From: Mesorhizobium sp. M2A.F.Ca.ET.046.03.2.1
GTDB lineage: Bacteria > Pseudomonadota > Alphaproteobacteria > Rhizobiales > Rhizobiaceae
Direction: 5' to 3'
Assembly (NCBI RefSeq): GCF_003952425.1
Contig: NZ_CP034449.1
Location: 5,692,001 to 5,756,000, forward strand
DNA length: 64,000 bases
Positions within the stretch are counted from its first letter, which is position 1, and each line of letters starts with the position of its first letter. Shown piece by piece: positions 1 to 9,222 of the stretch. Below the pieces are notes generated by a model, which had not been told where the DNA came from, did not search any database, and saw only the letters and a program-made list of their open reading frames with translations. The position numbers were made by a program, and so were the translations under genes.

Positions 1-35
1 AGGCTGGCTTGGCGGCGCGCGGACCCTTAGCAGGC

Positions 36-806
36 ATGATGACCCACCGCATTCTGATCCTCGGCGGAACGACCGAAGCCCGGCAACTCGCGGGAAAGCT
101 GGCTCGTCGCGCGGATTTCTCGATCACGCTGTCGCTGGCCGGCCGCACCGAAAGTCCGGTCGCGCAAGGCGTGCCGGTGCGTGTCGGCGGCTTTGGCGGC
201 GCCGACGGACTCGCCGCCTATCTTCGCCAGGAAAAAGTCGATCTGCTGATCGATGCCACGCATCCCTACGCCGCGCGAATCTCTGCCAACGCCGCTGAAG
301 CGGCGCGGCAAACCGGCGTGCCGATCCTGGCCTTGCGGCGCCCTGGCTGGGAGCCGGGCGCGGGTGATCGCTGGACGCTGGTCGACAGTGCCGCCGAGGC
401 GGCAAGCGCGCTCGGCAGGGCGCCGCGCCGCGTTTTCCTGGCGATCGGCCGGCAGGAGGCAGGCGTCTTCGAGGCCGCGCCCCAGCACTGTTACCTGATC
501 CGCAGCGTCGACCCGGTCGAGCCGCAGCTGGCCGTGCCCGATGCGCTCTATCTGCTGGCGCGCGGACCGTTTCCGGAAGTGGAAGAGCGAGCGCTGCTCG
601 AAAAATACGGGATCGATGCCGTCGTCTCCAAGAACAGCGGCGGCGAGGCGACCTACGGCAAGATCGCCGCCGCGCGGGCGCTCGGCATCGAAGTGGTCAT
701 GATCCGTCGGCCGCCTCTGCCTGACGTGCCCTCGGCCGAAACCGTCGATGCGCTGGCGGCCAAAGTCGATCATCTTTTCGCGCCCGTTGCCGAACGCGGC
801 GTGTAG
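36..806 (+). CDS. cobK: Precorrin-6A reductase CobK
   Basis: Reduces precorrin-6A to dihydro-precorrin-6 with NADPH in the aerobic cobalamin pathway. The N-terminus (THRILILGGTTEARQLA) is the family's nucleotide-binding start, followed by the CobK/CbiJ body with IDATHPYA and VVSKNSGG; about 256 residues, usual for the family. Two ATGs lie at 36 and 39, and an in-frame TTG at 9 would add nine unlikely residues, so 36 was chosen. It is transcribed opposite to the other cob genes and its 3' end overlaps the 3' end of cobJ by 37 bases (convergent). No riboswitch is visible in the 35 bases before it, but its own promoter may lie outside the window. Confidence 0.93.
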   Translation: MMTHRILILGGTTEARQLAGKLARRADFSITLSLAGRTESPVAQGVPVRVGGFGGADGLAAYLRQEKVDLLIDATHPYAARISANAAEAARQTGVPILALRRPGWEPGAGDRWTLVDSAAEAASALGRAPRRVFLAIGRQEAGVFEAAPQHCYLIRSVDPVEPQLAVPDALYLLARGPFPEVEERALLEKYGIDAVVSKNSGGEATYGKIAAARALGIEVVMIRRPPLPDVPSAETVDALAAKVDHLFAPVAERGV

Positions 807-1534
807 ACCAGCGCCGGCTTCTCGCCGCGCCTGATGATGCGGGTCTCGGGGGAGCCGATGATGATGCAGGTCGACATGTCGGCTTTTGCCGCATCGGCGT
901 CCGCCAGCAAAAACACCTCAATACGCTCGTCCGGCCGGCCGGCGGCGCGGCCGAAGATCACCGGCGTGGTGCCGGGCAGGATCGCCTTCAGGCACTCGAA
1001 GGCTCGGCCGAGCTGCCAGGGGCGGGCCTTGCTGATCGGGTTGTAGAGCGCGATGACGAAGCCTGCTCCGGCAGCCGCCAGCAGGCGCAGCTCGATCAGC
1101 TCCCACGGCTTCAGATTGTCGGAGAGCGAGATGGCACAGAAATCGTGGCCGAGCGGCGCGCCGATGCGGGCTGCGACGGCAAGCATGGCGGTGACGCCGG
1201 GGACGACAGCGAGGTCGATGGCGCGCCATTCGTCGGGACCGGCCTCGATCGCCTCGCAGATGGCCGCGGCCATGGCAAAGACGCCGGGGTCGCCGCCGGA
1301 AACGACGGCGACGCTATGGCCCTCGGCCGCCTTGGCCAGCGCCTCGTTGGAACGGGCGAGCTCCTCGCGGTTGTCGGAGGCGATGCGGGTCTGATCCGGC
1401 CGCAACTCCAGCCGGTCGAGATAGGGCTTGTAGCCGTAGAAGAAGGAAGCCTCGGCGATGGCATTGGCAGCCTGCGGCGTGACCTGGTCGGCGTTGCCGG
1501 GTCCGAGACCGATGACGGTAAGGCGGCCACTCAC
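770..1534 (-). CDS. cobJ: Precorrin-3B C17-methyltransferase CobJ
   Basis: SAM-dependent methyltransferase that methylates C17 with ring contraction of precorrin-3B. The tetrapyrrole methylase fold is clear: SGRLTVIGLGPGNADQ at the start, the VVSGGDPGVFAMA glycine-rich motif near residue 79, VVPGVTAM near 112, and SLSDNLKPWE typical of CobJ. 254 residues, normal length. The start is GTG, overlapping the TGA of cobI (GTGA), so translational coupling is likely. It is the last gene of the minus-strand cob operon and converges with cobK. Confidence 0.95.
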   Translation of the reverse strand: MSGRLTVIGLGPGNADQVTPQAANAIAEASFFYGYKPYLDRLELRPDQTRIASDNREELARSNEALAKAAEGHSVAVVSGGDPGVFAMAAAICEAIEAGPDEWRAIDLAVVPGVTAMLAVAARIGAPLGHDFCAISLSDNLKPWELIELRLLAAAGAGFVIALYNPISKARPWQLGRAFECLKAILPGTTPVIFGRAAGRPDERIEVFLLADADAAKADMSTCIIIGSPETRIIRRGEKPALVYTPRSATGAKR

Positions 1535-2280
1535 GGCTTAGCCCCGGGCCGGGCGGACCAGCCGGCGACCAGCACGATGGCGAAATAGGGCGCCTTGTCG
1601 TCCGGCTTGTCGGCAAGCCGCATCGAGACGCTGCCCGGCATGGTGCCGCGCTCGACATAGACAGCCTTGGCCAGCTTGCCGGTCGCTTCCAGCGCGCGCC
1701 TGATCTTCGGCAGGTTGCGGCCGACTTTCATGATCACCGCGGCATCGGTGTCGGCCAGCCGGCGGGTCAGCTCGAACTCACTCATCGTGCCCGGCAGCAC
1801 GGTCAGCACATCGTCGCCCTGGACGATCGGCAGGCCTGTGGCCGACCAGCAGCCGGACATGGCGGTGATGCCGGGGATGACTTCGGTCGGAAAGCGGTGC
1901 GCCAGGCGCACATGCAGATGCATGTAGGAGCCGTAGAAGAGCGGATCGCCCTCCGACAGCACCGCCACCATCCTGCCGGCGCCGAGATGCTCGGCGACTT
2001 GTTCGGCCGACTGCTCATAGAAATCGGCGATCTGCGCGCGATAGTCTTCGTGATCCTTGTCGATCTCGGTGGTCACCGGATAGAGCAGCGGCAGCTCGAC
2101 CATGTCGGGCCGGAAACGCGCCTCGACGATGGCGCGCGCATTGCTGTTGTTGCCGCGCTTGGCGAAATAGGCGACGACATCGGCCTCGGCCAGCGCGCGC
2201 GCGGCCTTCAGCGTCAGCAGCTCGGGATCGCCGGGACCGGTGCCGACGCCGACCAGACGGCCTTTTACAATTGCGTTCAC
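1531..2280 (-). CDS. cobI: Precorrin-2 C20-methyltransferase CobI
   Basis: Methylates C20 of precorrin-2 using SAM. Tetrapyrrole methylase signatures: GRLVGVGTGPGDPELLTLKA at the N-terminus, VLSEGDPLFYGSYMHL near residue 107 and VIPGITAMSG near 133. 249 residues, the usual CobI size. GTG start overlapping the cobH stop (GTGA). Its stop in turn overlaps the cobJ start, so cobH, cobI and cobJ form a tightly coupled translation unit. Confidence 0.95.
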   Translation of the reverse strand: MNAIVKGRLVGVGTGPGDPELLTLKAARALAEADVVAYFAKRGNNSNARAIVEARFRPDMVELPLLYPVTTEIDKDHEDYRAQIADFYEQSAEQVAEHLGAGRMVAVLSEGDPLFYGSYMHLHVRLAHRFPTEVIPGITAMSGCWSATGLPIVQGDDVLTVLPGTMSEFELTRRLADTDAAVIMKVGRNLPKIRRALEATGKLAKAVYVERGTMPGSVSMRLADKPDDKAPYFAIVLVAGWSARPGAKP

Positions 2281-2909
2281 AGGCCTGGCCTCGCCAAGGA
2301 ATTGAGCGCGGCGGCGGTCATGGCGCTGCCGCCCAGCCGGCCGCGCACGATGGCATAGGGCACGCCGTAGGAATTCTCGGCCAGCGCATCTTTCGATTCT
2401 GCAGCACCGACGAAGCCGACCGGCATGCCGATGATCGCGGCCGGCTTCGGCGCGCCGTCGCGCAGCTTTTCCAAGAGATAGAAGAGCGCCGTCGGCGCAT
2501 TGCCGATGGCGACGACCGAGCCGGCCATGCGCTCGCCCCAGAGGTCGATCGCCGCCGCTGAGCGGGTGTTGCCGATTTCTCTGGCGATGTCATGTGTGCG
2601 CGGATCGCGCAGCGTGCAGATCACCTCGTTGCCGGCCGGCAGCCGGGCGCGGGTGACGCCATGCGCCACCATCTCTGCATCGCAGAAGATCGGTGCGCCG
2701 GCGGCAAGGGCCGCGCGGGCCGCTTCAACGAAATCGTTCGAGAAAACGAAATGGCTGGCGGCTTCGACCTGGCCGCAGGCATGGATCATGCGGATCGCGA
2801 CATCGGCTTCCGCCTCGGAGAAGCGCGACAGGTCAGCCTCGGCCCGGATGATGGCGAAAGAGCGCTCGTAGATCGCGTTGCCATCGTGGATATAATCGTA
2901 GGCGGCCAT
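2277..2909 (-). CDS. cobH: Precorrin-8X methylmutase CobH
   Basis: Converts precorrin-8X to hydrogenobyrinic acid by a methyl shift from C11 to C12. Family motifs include SFAIIRAEADLSRF near residue 16, the histidine-containing VAIRMIHACGQ near 47, and APIFCDAEMVAHGV. 210 residues, the usual CobH length. ATG start directly abuts the cobG stop (TGA at 2910-2912). Operon position between cobG and cobI matches other rhizobial cob clusters. Confidence 0.95.
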   Translation of the reverse strand: MAAYDYIHDGNAIYERSFAIIRAEADLSRFSEAEADVAIRMIHACGQVEAASHFVFSNDFVEAARAALAAGAPIFCDAEMVAHGVTRARLPAGNEVICTLRDPRTHDIAREIGNTRSAAAIDLWGERMAGSVVAIGNAPTALFYLLEKLRDGAPKPAAIIGMPVGFVGAAESKDALAENSYGVPYAIVRGRLGGSAMTAAALNSLARPGL

Positions 2910-4409
2910 TCACTGGTTCCGTCGATAGAGTTCGGCGATGCGGGCCGCGCCAAGCCTTGTGAGGCAAGCGGCGGCGGTCTCGCCTTGATGTCGTTCACCG
3001 CGAACCGCAGCCGCAATGGCGGCGACCCCGCGCGCGGCGTCATAGCCCGGCCTGTATCCGGCAGGAAGGGCCTTTGCCGTCCCGTCCACGACAAGTCCGG
3101 CTCCGTTTTCGTCGCCGACTAAAGTGAGCATCGCCGCCCCGGGATGCGCGCAACCCTTGGCGCAGCCGGAAATGTGAAGCGTCAGCGAAGTGTCGAGGAG
3201 TTCGGGGCTTTCCGCCGCGATTGTCTCGGCGATGGCGCGGGTTGCGATATTGCCGGAAGCGCAGGCCGGCGTGCCGGGACAGGCGGCGATCCGCGTGCGC
3301 GGATCGGCGGGGGAGGTCACGAAGCCGAGCGTGGCGGCGGTGGATTGCAGCGAGGGGCTGGCGGACGGGGAGAGGCCGAGGACAAGCAGGGCGCGGCCGG
3401 GGGCGAGGCGGATTTCGGTCGAGCCAAGTTCTGCGGCCTTTGTGGCAAGCTCGACAAGGTTCTGCGCCGGCATGCTGCCGAAGGGCAGGGCGATGCCGAG
3501 GGCAGTGCCTCCCGCAAGACTGAAGGTGTCGATGGGACTTCCCGCCGGCTGGCGTTCCATCGCCCCCCTCTCTGTCCTGCCGGACATCTCCCCCTCAAGG
3601 GGGGAGATTGCCTTGCCACCGCGGCTTTCGCCAATCGCAGACGTGAAGACGTGCGGGTTCGCCGCAGAGAGGGAGCCGTCGGCAAAGCTGCCAATCTCCC
3701 CCCCTGAGGGGGAGATGTCCGGCAGGACAGAGAGGGGGGCGCCGGAGTGCCAACTTGCCAGTGAATTAAGCTGTCTCTCCGTGAGATCCCGCGTATGCGC
3801 CTGGCGGCCTTTTTCAGCGACCATTCGGAGCGCGGCCACAGTGACGTAGCGTGAGGCTTCTTCCTCGACCATTGCAAGTGGCTTGGCGCTTTGATCATCA
3901 CCGGCAACAGATACAGCCCACAGGACGCCAGCGCCGGCCCGCACCGCCTTGAGCCTCACATCGGCCGCCACGGCATCCATCGTCAACTGCCCGCCGCCAT
4001 CGACAAGCACCGATACCTTCGGCCCCAGCCTTGCCGTCAGCCCAGCTTCTTCGATCGCCGCCCTGAGTCGCTCGGCCAGCGGACGCGGGTCAGCAACCTC
4101 CTGCGGATCGATCCCCGCCAGCGGCCCCGTCTCGACGGGCACGCCGGTCCGCACTTCAATACCAAGCGCATCCACCTCAGCCGCCAGCATCCGGGCGCTT
4201 TCCGCGCTCAGTCCGCGGATCTGCAGGCTGCCGCGCGCGGTCACTTCCATGATACCATTGCCGTGGCGCAGGGCGGATTCGCCTAATCGGATCAGCAAGT
4301 TTGGCGCAAGTCCTCCAGTGACTGGATTGAGCCGCACCATAAGCCCATCACCAGTCTGCATCGGCGCGCTGAGGGCCGGGCAAGCGCCGCGGCGTGAAAA
4401 GGCGTTCAT
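2910..4409 (-). CDS. cobG: Precorrin-3B synthase CobG, carrying an in-frame palindromic insert
   Basis: Iron-sulfur monooxygenase of the sulfite/nitrite reductase family that makes precorrin-3B. Ferredoxin-like half domains are at residues 1-210 and 290 to the end; the [4Fe-4S] cysteines appear in CPGTPACASG and ISGCAKGCAHPG. At 499 residues it is about 40-60 longer than CobG is known to be. The excess is explained by residues about 223-283, which are the translation of a palindromic repeat (begins APLSVLPDISPS, ends SPLEGEMSGRTERGA). Frame is preserved across the insert. The ATG overlaps the cobN stop (ATGA). Whether the insert is tolerated in the enzyme is unknown; conserved sequence on both sides is intact. 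Confidence 0.92.
   Translation of the reverse strand: MNAFSRRGACPALSAPMQTGDGLMVRLNPVTGGLAPNLLIRLGESALRHGNGIMEVTARGSLQIRGLSAESARMLAAEVDALGIEVRTGVPVETGPLAGIDPQEVADPRPLAERLRAAIEEAGLTARLGPKVSVLVDGGGQLTMDAVAADVRLKAVRAGAGVLWAVSVAGDDQSAKPLAMVEEEASRYVTVAALRMVAEKGRQAHTRDLTERQLNSLASWHSGAPLSVLPDISPSGGEIGSFADGSLSAANPHVFTSAIGESRGGKAISPLEGEMSGRTERGAMERQPAGSPIDTFSLAGGTALGIALPFGSMPAQNLVELATKAAELGSTEIRLAPGRALLVLGLSPSASPSLQSTAATLGFVTSPADPRTRIAACPGTPACASGNIATRAIAETIAAESPELLDTSLTLHISGCAKGCAHPGAAMLTLVGDENGAGLVVDGTAKALPAGYRPGYDAARGVAAIAAAVRGERHQGETAAACLTRLGAARIAELYRRNQ
3562..3740. repeat. Palindromic element PAL-A copy 1, inside cobG
   Basis: A 179-bp element with near-perfect inverted ends of about 46 bp. The left arm begins GCCCCCCTCTCTGTCC and contains the nested hairpin CTCCCCCTCAAGGGGGG; the right arm is its complement, ending CAGAGAGGGGGGC. 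The centre (about 90 bp) is non-palindromic. Relatives are at 6372-6531 and 7385-7569. It reads through without a stop in the cobG frame, unlike the two cobN copies. Its layout resembles rhizobial mosaic palindromes and, in being translated, Rickettsia palindromic elements. Confidence 0.93.
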
Positions 4410-6371
4410 GCCGCCACCCCGTTTGTTTCGGCTTCGGCGATCAAGGCAGCGAGATCGTCGTCGATGGAATTCCTGAGCGGATGCCAGAGGCCTCGCCGCC
4501 GGGCAGCGAGGAAGCGCTCGGCGATGACCTTTGCGGCGGCAGGGTTCTCGCGCAGCAGGAAGGCGCGAACGTCCGGGTCGCCGACATAGGCGTCATGCAC
4601 GGCCTCGATCAGCGCGCCGGAAATGGCATGGGTGGTCTCGGCGAAGCCAACCAGGCGGTCGACCGTTTCGGCGAATTCCGAGGCGCCGCGCGGGCCGTGG
4701 CGCATCTGGCCGGCGATGAAGCGCGGGTTGACGGCGCGGGCGCGGACCACGCGCGAAACCGCTTCGCCGACCGAGCGCGGCTTCGGCTTCTGCGGGTCGG
4801 TGGTGTCGAGCACAATAACGTCGGCGTTGCGGCCAAGCGCTGCAAGCGCCGCCGAAAAGCCGCCGATGAAGGCGACATCGGCCGAGCCTTCGAGGATATC
4901 GCGGCCCGGATCGTCGCCGGTGTGGACGAGCAGGTCGGCCTCGGCGATCCGTCCCTCGAAGGCACCGGGCGCGGCAATCGCTTCTCCGTCGGCGCCGCCA
5001 TAGGCGTGCGAGGTGGCGTCGAGATAGGCGCGGCCGATCTCCTCGCGCACGCCCCATTCGCCGCGCGACAGCAAATCCTCGACACCGGCGCCATAGGTGC
5101 CGGGCGAGGTGCCGAAAATGCGCGGGCTGATCTTGCCATGAGCGCGCGTCGCCGCGGCAAGGGGGTTTTCCGTATCGTCCTCGTCGCGGCCGGCGACGGC
5201 GCTGGCGGCGGCGTCGATCAGCGCGATCTGGGTCGGGAACATGTCGCGGAACAGGCCGGAGATGCGCCAGGTGACGTCGACGCGCGGCCGGCCGAGCGCC
5301 GCCGGCGGCAGCACCTCGATGCCGGTAATACGCCCCGTGGCGGCATCCCATTGCGGCCGGCAGCCCATCAACGCCAGGCCTTGCGCGATCTCCTCGCCGC
5401 CGGTGCGCAAGGAGGCCGAACCCCAGAGGTCGATGACCAGCGAACGCGGCCAGTCGCCATGGCTCTGCATGTAGCTGCGCACCACTTCCTCAGCCGCCGC
5501 CTGGCCAAGGTCATAGGCGGTCGGCGTCGGCATGGTGCGCGGATCGGAGGTGAAGAGGTTACGGCCGGTGGGGAGCACATCGGAGCGGCCGCGCGCCGGC
5601 GCGCCGGCGGGGCCTGCCTTGATGTGGCGGCCGTCGAGCGCGGCGAGCAGGTTGGCTTTCTCGGCCGCCGCGCCCTGCCGGCGCAGCGGATCGGCTTCGT
5701 CTTCCGTCGCGCGGCCATAGACATGCAGCCCGTCCTTGACGGCGAAATCCTTGAGATCGCAGAGCCAGGCATCGATGCGGCGCAGCGCTTCGTCGGGCTG
5801 GTCGGTCTTGGCAACGCCGGCTTCCGAGGCAAGCCCGGTCTTCCGCGCCGTCTCGACGATCAGCTTTGCAAGTCGGTCGCGGCGGCGGCGGTCGAGCCCA
5901 TCGGCCTGGGCATATTCGTCGACCAGCCGTTCCAGCCTCTGTTGGGCCTCGTCGAGGCCGGCGCCGGTCATGGGCGGGGGCAGATGGCCCAGCGTGACGG
6001 CTGATATGCGGCGCTTGGCCTGCGCCGCTTCGCCGGGATTGGAGACGATGAAGGGATAGATGACCGGCAGCGAGCCGGTGACGATTTCGGGGAAGCAGGT
6101 GTCGGAGAGCGCGACCGTCTTGCCCGGCAGCCATTCCAGCGTGCCATGCGCGCCGACATGGACGATGGCATGCACGCCGAGCGATTTCCGCAGCCAGAAT
6201 CCGAAGGCGATCAGCTCGTGGCGGGGAGGCAGGGTTGGGTCGTGGTAGTCAGCGCGGCGGTCGGCCGAGCGGCCACGGTCGGGGGCCAGTGCGACGGTGA
6301 CGTTGCCGAAGGTCGCGGCGCGGAAGGGGAAGTGTTGCGGGGCGGCAGCCTTCAAAGGCAGGCGTTCCGTC

Positions 6372-6531
6372 GCCCCCTTCTCTGTCCTGCCGGACATCTC
6401 CCCCTCAAGGGGGGAGATTATTTCTTGCGCTCGGCTTTCGCCAATTTTCGGCCTAGCAAGGGGAGAGCCGGCGGCGGAGCTGCCAATCTCCCCCCTGAGG
6501 GGGAGATGTCCGGCAGGACAGAGAGGGGGGC
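6372..6531. repeat. Palindromic element PAL-A copy 2, inside cobN
   Basis: 160-bp copy of the same palindrome as 3562-3740. The left arm starts GCCCCCTTCTCTGTCC (one C-to-T change from the other copies) and the right arm ends CAGAGAGGGGGGC. In the cobN frame that enters it, translation ends at a TAA at 6418-6420. The right-arm run has six Cs where the in-frame cobG copy has seven; with one more base the reading continues as ISPLEGEMSGRTEKGA into the downstream cobN frame. Confidence 0.92.
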
Positions 6532-7384
6532 CTCGCGCAGCCCTATCTGGTCTTCCGCGTTGCCCCAGGCAGCCCTGACTGCATCACGCGCGCCTTCCGG
6601 CAGTTCAGCGGACAAGCGCAGGTAGTCTTTTGAACTTAACCCGTGGCCACCCACCTCCAGCGCATCCAACAACGCCCGCGGCGATTGCGGAATCCCTTCA
6701 ACCGCATAGCCCTGTTCCTTCAGGTCATGCATCATCGCAAGCACACTGGAGGGCACATCAAGCCCGACCGCATAGCCGGTCCGCCCTGGCGCGCTCGGAT
6801 AGTCGGGGATCAGGATCGCCAGCTTGCGCTCGGCCCGCTTGGTCCTCTGCAGGCGGATAAACGCCGCGATCCGCTTGGCGACCTGCGCCACGCGGTCCAT
6901 TTCCGGCCGGTTGGCAAAGGCGCGAAAGGCCAGTGCCGGATCGGTCTCGATCTCGCCCTTGAAGGAGATGGCGCCGGCCAGGATGCGGCCGTCGAGCTCG
7001 GGCAGGACGACATGCATGGCAAGATCGGCGGGCGCCAGGCCACGCTGGTTGTTTTCCCAGACCTCGCGGCGCGTCGTGGCGACGATGACCTGGAAGATCG
7101 GCACGCCGGCGCGGTCGAACAGGGTCTCGGCGCCGGGCTCCGCGCCGGATGCGAACGCGGTGGCGGTAATGATGGCGGCGGGGTGCAGCGAGGCGAGGGC
7201 GGTTTCGACGAAGGCGAGCGACGCCGGGTCTTTCAGGCTGGAGACGAAGATCGGCACGGGCGCGATGCCCTGCGAGCGTAGTGCGTCGACCAGCGCATCG
7301 ATCGGCGCGACATCGGCGGCCAACAGCATCGAGCGGTAGAAGAGGATTGGGATGACGGCGAAATTGTCGACGTCGAGTTCCGTC

Positions 7385-7569
7385 GCCCCCCTCTCTGTCC
7401 TGCCGGACATCTCCCCCTCAAGGGGGAGATTGCTCTGTCATTGACGGCTTCGCCAATCGCAGACGTTGCAGATGGCTCTTTTGATGCCGACGAAGAAAAG
7501 GCGCCGAGGCTGGTGACGGCTGATCTCCCCCCTTGAGGGGGAGATGTCCGGCAGGACAGAGAGGGGGGC
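7385..7569. repeat. Palindromic element PAL-A copy 3, inside cobN
   Basis: 185-bp copy with arms GCCCCCCTCTCTGTCC and its complement at the far end. The upstream cobN frame passes through it without a stop but leaves in the wrong frame, terminating at 7233. The downstream cobN frame has a TGA inside the element. The left-arm G run is five bases here against six in the cobG copy; one extra base would join the two cobN frames. Confidence 0.92.
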
Positions 7570-8182
7570 GAAGGATCGCCGACCACTGAAAGGTTCGGCT
7601 TCTCAACGACACCAACTCCCGGCTGATAATACCCAGCCTTCGGCACGCCGACCGGCTCGGCAACCGCCGCATCCGCTCCCGCAAGCCGCGCCAGCCTCCG
7701 CACCAGTGCGCTCATATTGGCCGGCCCGCCTTCGCGGAAATAGCCGAGCAGGGCGTCCAGCTCCGCACGCGGCAGGGTCGAGCCTTGGATCAGGCGCTGG
7801 TCCTCGTCATGACTTTCGCCGGGCAGCAGCGCGAGCTTGATGCCGCGCTCGCGCGCCACCGCGGCGAGCTGGTCGCAACCATAGCGCCACCAGTCATAGC
7901 CGCCGAGGATGCGGACGAGGACGACCCTGGCGTGGCGGGCGACGCTGTCGATCCAGAGATCGACCGACATCGGGTGGCGAAGATCGCGAAGAGCCGCCAG
8001 CCGCATCGAGGGCAGCCGCGCGGCATCGGCCTTCCAAGCAGCGGCCAGGCCGGCGAGGTCGCTGTCGGTGAAGGACAGCGCCACGACATCCGCAGGCGTC
8101 TGCCTGAGGTCGATCGGCTCGGCGAGATCGTCGAGCGAAGCGGATGTTGTGGCGAGGATATGCATCGCAGTCCGGATTTCCC

Positions 8183-9220
8183 TCAGCCGGCGAGGATACG
8201 CTCGATCGCCGGGCGGTTCAGCCCCTTGAGGCCGATGACGACAAGCCGCGAGCGGCGTTCGTCTTCGGCTGTCCAAGCGCGGTCGTAATAATGGTTGACG
8301 CGCGGGCCGACGGCCTGGAGCAGAAGCCGCATCGGCTTGCCGCCGACCTCGACGAAGCCTTTGACGCGCAACACATTTTCCTGCTCTGCGGCAAGGGCGA
8401 CGCGCTTTGCCAACTCGTCCGGATTGGCAATCGACGGGATGTCGATGACGAAGGAATCGAAATCGTCATGCTCGTGGTCGAGCTCGTCGTCGTGATGGGT
8501 CTTGCGGTTCTCAATGTCGTCCTCGACGGCGAGGCCGAGGCCGAGCAGTACCGAAGGATCGACCTTGCCCTGCGCGGTCGGCACGATTTTCACGGCGCGC
8601 GCCACATGCTCGCCGATGACGGCGTTGGCGCGCTCAGAGCCCGCCGCATCCATCAGGTCGCTCTTCGACAGGATGATCAGGTCGGCGCAGGCGATCTGGT
8701 CCTCGAACACTTCTTCGACAGGATCGTCGTGGTCGAGCGAGTCGTCGGCGGCGCGCTGCGCCTGGAGGGCATCCATGTCCGAGGCGACGCGGCCGTCAGC
8801 CAGCGCCGGGCCATCGACCACGGCAACGACGCCGTCAACCGTCACGCGGCTCTTCACCGTCGGCCACTGAAAAGCCTGCACAAGCGGCTTCGGCAGAGCG
8901 AGGCCGGAGGTCTCGATCAGGATGTGGTCGACCTTCGGCGTGCGAGACAGGATCTGGTCGAGCGCCGGCACGAAGTCGTCGGCGACGGTGCAGCAGATGC
9001 AGCCATTGGCGAGCTCGACGATGTTTTCCTCCGGGCAGGTGTCGACGCCGCAGCCCTTCAGGATCTCGCCGTCGATGCCGACATCGCCGAACTCGTTGAC
9101 GATGATTGCCAGCCGCTTGCCCTTGGCGTTCTCGAGCAGGTTGCGGATTAGCGTCGTCTTGCCGGCGCCGAGGAAGCCGGTGACGACGGTGCAGGGCACG
9201 CGGGAAACGGAAGCGTTCAT
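8183..9220 (-). CDS. cobW: CobW GTPase, cobalamin-cluster metallochaperone
   Basis: G3E-family P-loop GTPase, thought to deliver cobalt to the CobNST chelatase. Walker A GFLGAGKTTLIRN lies near residue 16, the metal-binding GCICCTV (CxCC type) near residue 73, Walker B-like ILIETSGLALP near 100 and the nucleotide-base motif LSKSDL near 159. A histidine/aspartate-rich stretch (THHDDELDHEHDDFDS) follows near residue 240, as in many metal-chaperone G3E proteins, then the CobW C-terminal domain. 345 residues. It lies between a DUF1636 gene (2-base gap) and cobN in the riboswitch-controlled operon. Confidence 0.95.
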   Translation of the reverse strand: MNASVSRVPCTVVTGFLGAGKTTLIRNLLENAKGKRLAIIVNEFGDVGIDGEILKGCGVDTCPEENIVELANGCICCTVADDFVPALDQILSRTPKVDHILIETSGLALPKPLVQAFQWPTVKSRVTVDGVVAVVDGPALADGRVASDMDALQAQRAADDSLDHDDPVEEVFEDQIACADLIILSKSDLMDAAGSERANAVIGEHVARAVKIVPTAQGKVDPSVLLGLGLAVEDDIENRKTHHDDELDHEHDDFDSFVIDIPSIANPDELAKRVALAAEQENVLRVKGFVEVGGKPMRLLLQAVGPRVNHYYDRAWTAEDERRSRLVVIGLKGLNRPAIERILAG

Positions 9221-9222
9221 GG

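Larger units (their letters stand above)
4406..8165 (-). pseudogene. cobN: Cobaltochelatase subunit CobN, split into three frames by two palindromic elements
   Basis: Large subunit of the ATP-dependent cobaltochelatase CobNST, inserting Co2+ into hydrogenobyrinate a,c-diamide. Family sequence runs from MHILATTSASLDDL at 8165 to the end at 4406 but in three successive frames: 8165 to about 7570, about 7384 to 6532, and about 6371 to 4406. Each change falls exactly within a PAL-A element lying in a variable loop. Outside the elements I see no stop or shift in about 1,138 codons (VPIFVSSLKD, HVGAHGTLEWLPGK, SDVLPTGRN are all intact). Each interruption is 3k+2 bases, so one added base in each element restores a single frame. 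Against my recollection of Paracoccus/Pseudomonas denitrificans CobN, the stretch before NLLAALDGRH is about 120 residues shorter. It could be a recent pseudogene, a homopolymer sequencing error or a slippage-switchable gene. Start ATG chosen 17 bases after the cobW stop. Confidence 0.85.

Noticed and set aside
4394..6004. Long open frame (536 codons) on the plus strand
   Set aside because: Antisense to the clean CobN C-terminal coding sequence.
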